A DNA stretch of 6,432 nt, from contig CAZWMK010000117.1 of NCBI GenBank assembly GCA_964635065.1, forward strand, positions 1 through 6,432, in the 5' to 3' direction. This DNA is from CAZWMK01 sp964635065. GTDB taxonomy: Bacteria > Pseudomonadota > Alphaproteobacteria > Sphingomonadales > Sphingomonadaceae. Of this stretch, positions 5,748 through 6,432 are shown in pieces. Both the position numbers and the translations under genes were made by a program. Each line of letters begins with the position of its first letter. Positions within the stretch are counted from its first letter, which is position 1. The notes beneath the pieces are model-generated. The model saw only the letters and a list, made by a program, of their open reading frames with translations, was not told where the DNA came from and ran no database searches.

Positions 5748-6432
5748 TCAAACCTTGGCGTTGTGCAACAGCCGTGCTGCATCGCGCGCGAAATAGGTCA
5801 AAATGCCGGTGCAGCCCGCCCGCTTGAACGCCATCAGCGTCTCCAGAATCGCACGATCGCGATCCAGCGCGCCTGCGGTGCTGGCGGCCATGATCATCGC
5901 ATATTCGCCTGATACCTGATAAGCAAAAACAGGCACTTCGAAGCGCTGTTTTACACGGGTTATGATGTCCAGATAGGGTAGGCCGGGCTTGACCATCACG
6001 CTGTCCGCACCTTCGGCAAGATCGAGTTCGACCTCGCGCAGGGCTTCCTCGGCATTGGCCGGATCCATCTGATAGGTCTTTTTGTCGCCCTTGAGATAAC
6101 CGCCCGAACCCACCGCATCGCGGAACGGACCATAAAAGACCGAGGCATATTTGGCGGAATAGGCCATGATCTGCACATGGTCGAAGCCTTCGACCTCGAG
6201 CGCTGCGCGGATGGCGGCGACGCGACCGTCCATCATGTCGGACGGCGCGATGATATCGGCGCCGGCCCGCGCCTGATTGAGCGCCTGACCGACCAGCAGC
6301 TTCACCGTGTCGTCATTCAGGATGCGGCCATCGTCGGCCAGCAAGCCGTCATGACCGTGGCTGGTATAGGGATCGAGCGCGACATCGGTCAAAAGGCCGA
6401 TGTCGGGCACCGCTGCCTTGATGGCGCGGATT
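5748..6432 (-). CDS. hemB: Delta-aminolevulinic acid dehydratase (porphobilinogen synthase), C-terminal part (5' end outside window)
   Basis: HemB condenses two 5-aminolevulinate molecules into porphobilinogen (EC 4.2.1.24), the common precursor of heme and corrins, in the cytoplasm. About 227 residues are visible; family members have about 325-340, so roughly the first 100 are beyond the right edge. The frame stays open to 6432 and reads IRAIKAAVPDIGLLTDVALD at its beginning, so the GTG at 6410 is an internal Val. The metal-site region is DVALDPYTSHGHDG, in which Ala/Asp replace the three cysteines of zinc-type enzymes; this fits the Mg-responsive, zinc-independent class. The two Schiff-base lysines are visible: MAYSAKYASVFYGPFRD (Lys codon 6152-6150) and SVMVKPGLPYLDII (Lys codon 5990-5988). 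The end is typical (GILTYFARDAARLL). The TGA at 5750-5748 is 53 bases before the ilvA start in the same direction, so co-transcription is plausible. Confidence 0.97.
   Translation of the reverse strand, partial: IRAIKAAVPDIGLLTDVALDPYTSHGHDGLLADDGRILNDDTVKLLVGQALNQARAGADIIAPSDMMDGRVAAIRAALEVEGFDHVQIMAYSAKYASVFYGPFRDAVGSGGYLKGDKKTYQMDPANAEEALREVELDLAEGADSVMVKPGLPYLDIITRVKQRFEVPVFAYQVSGEYAMIMAASTAGALDRDRAILETLMAFKRAGCTGILTYFARDAARLLHNAKV

Noticed and set aside
4486..5796. A 436-codon open frame on the plus strand covering all of ilvA
   Set aside because: It is the antisense shadow of ilvA, produced by GC-rich codon bias. Its translation shows no family motif, while the minus strand gives a full PLP enzyme.

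Overview
The window looks like ordinary chromosomal DNA of an alphaproteobacterium, most likely a member of the Sphingomonadales. This rests on an estimated GC near 60% (judged by eye), the style of the protein sequences (an Asp-type HemB metal site, an Ate/Bpt leucyltransferase, a medium-length threonine ammonia-lyase with one ACT domain), and dense gene packing. The genus is not resolved. I see no tRNA, rRNA, CRISPR array, insertion sequence, integrase or phage gene, and no gene-free stretch longer than about 80 bases.

Layout. The left part reads rightward. It holds the C-terminal half of cobalamin-dependent methionine synthase (metH, cut by the left edge, ending at 1907), then after 32 bases a small SGNH/sialate-O-acetylesterase-type putative lipoprotein (1940-2683). 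The right part reads leftward. From right to left it holds hemB (cut by the right edge, ending at 5748), ilvA (5694-4447), a MotB-type flagellar stator gene (4397-3498) and bpt (3420-2686). The two groups converge, with only two bases between the SGNH and bpt stop codons.

How the genes work together. The leftward genes are spaced 53, 49 and 77 bases apart and could be one transcript, but their functions differ: tetrapyrrole synthesis (HemB), 2-oxobutyrate formation for isoleucine (IlvA), flagellar torque and peptidoglycan anchoring (MotB), and N-degron tagging of proteins (Bpt). MetH makes methionine from homocysteine and needs cobalamin, whose corrin ring derives from the HemB product, but nothing in the window shows joint regulation.

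Points worth a second look are modest. A 10-bp hairpin covers the probable motB ribosome binding site. A second hairpin lies between motB and bpt. MotB has no adjacent motA. The SGNH protein has Glu where the family usually has the catalytic Asp. Starts at ilvA and bpt need care. I found no convincing undescribed biological system.
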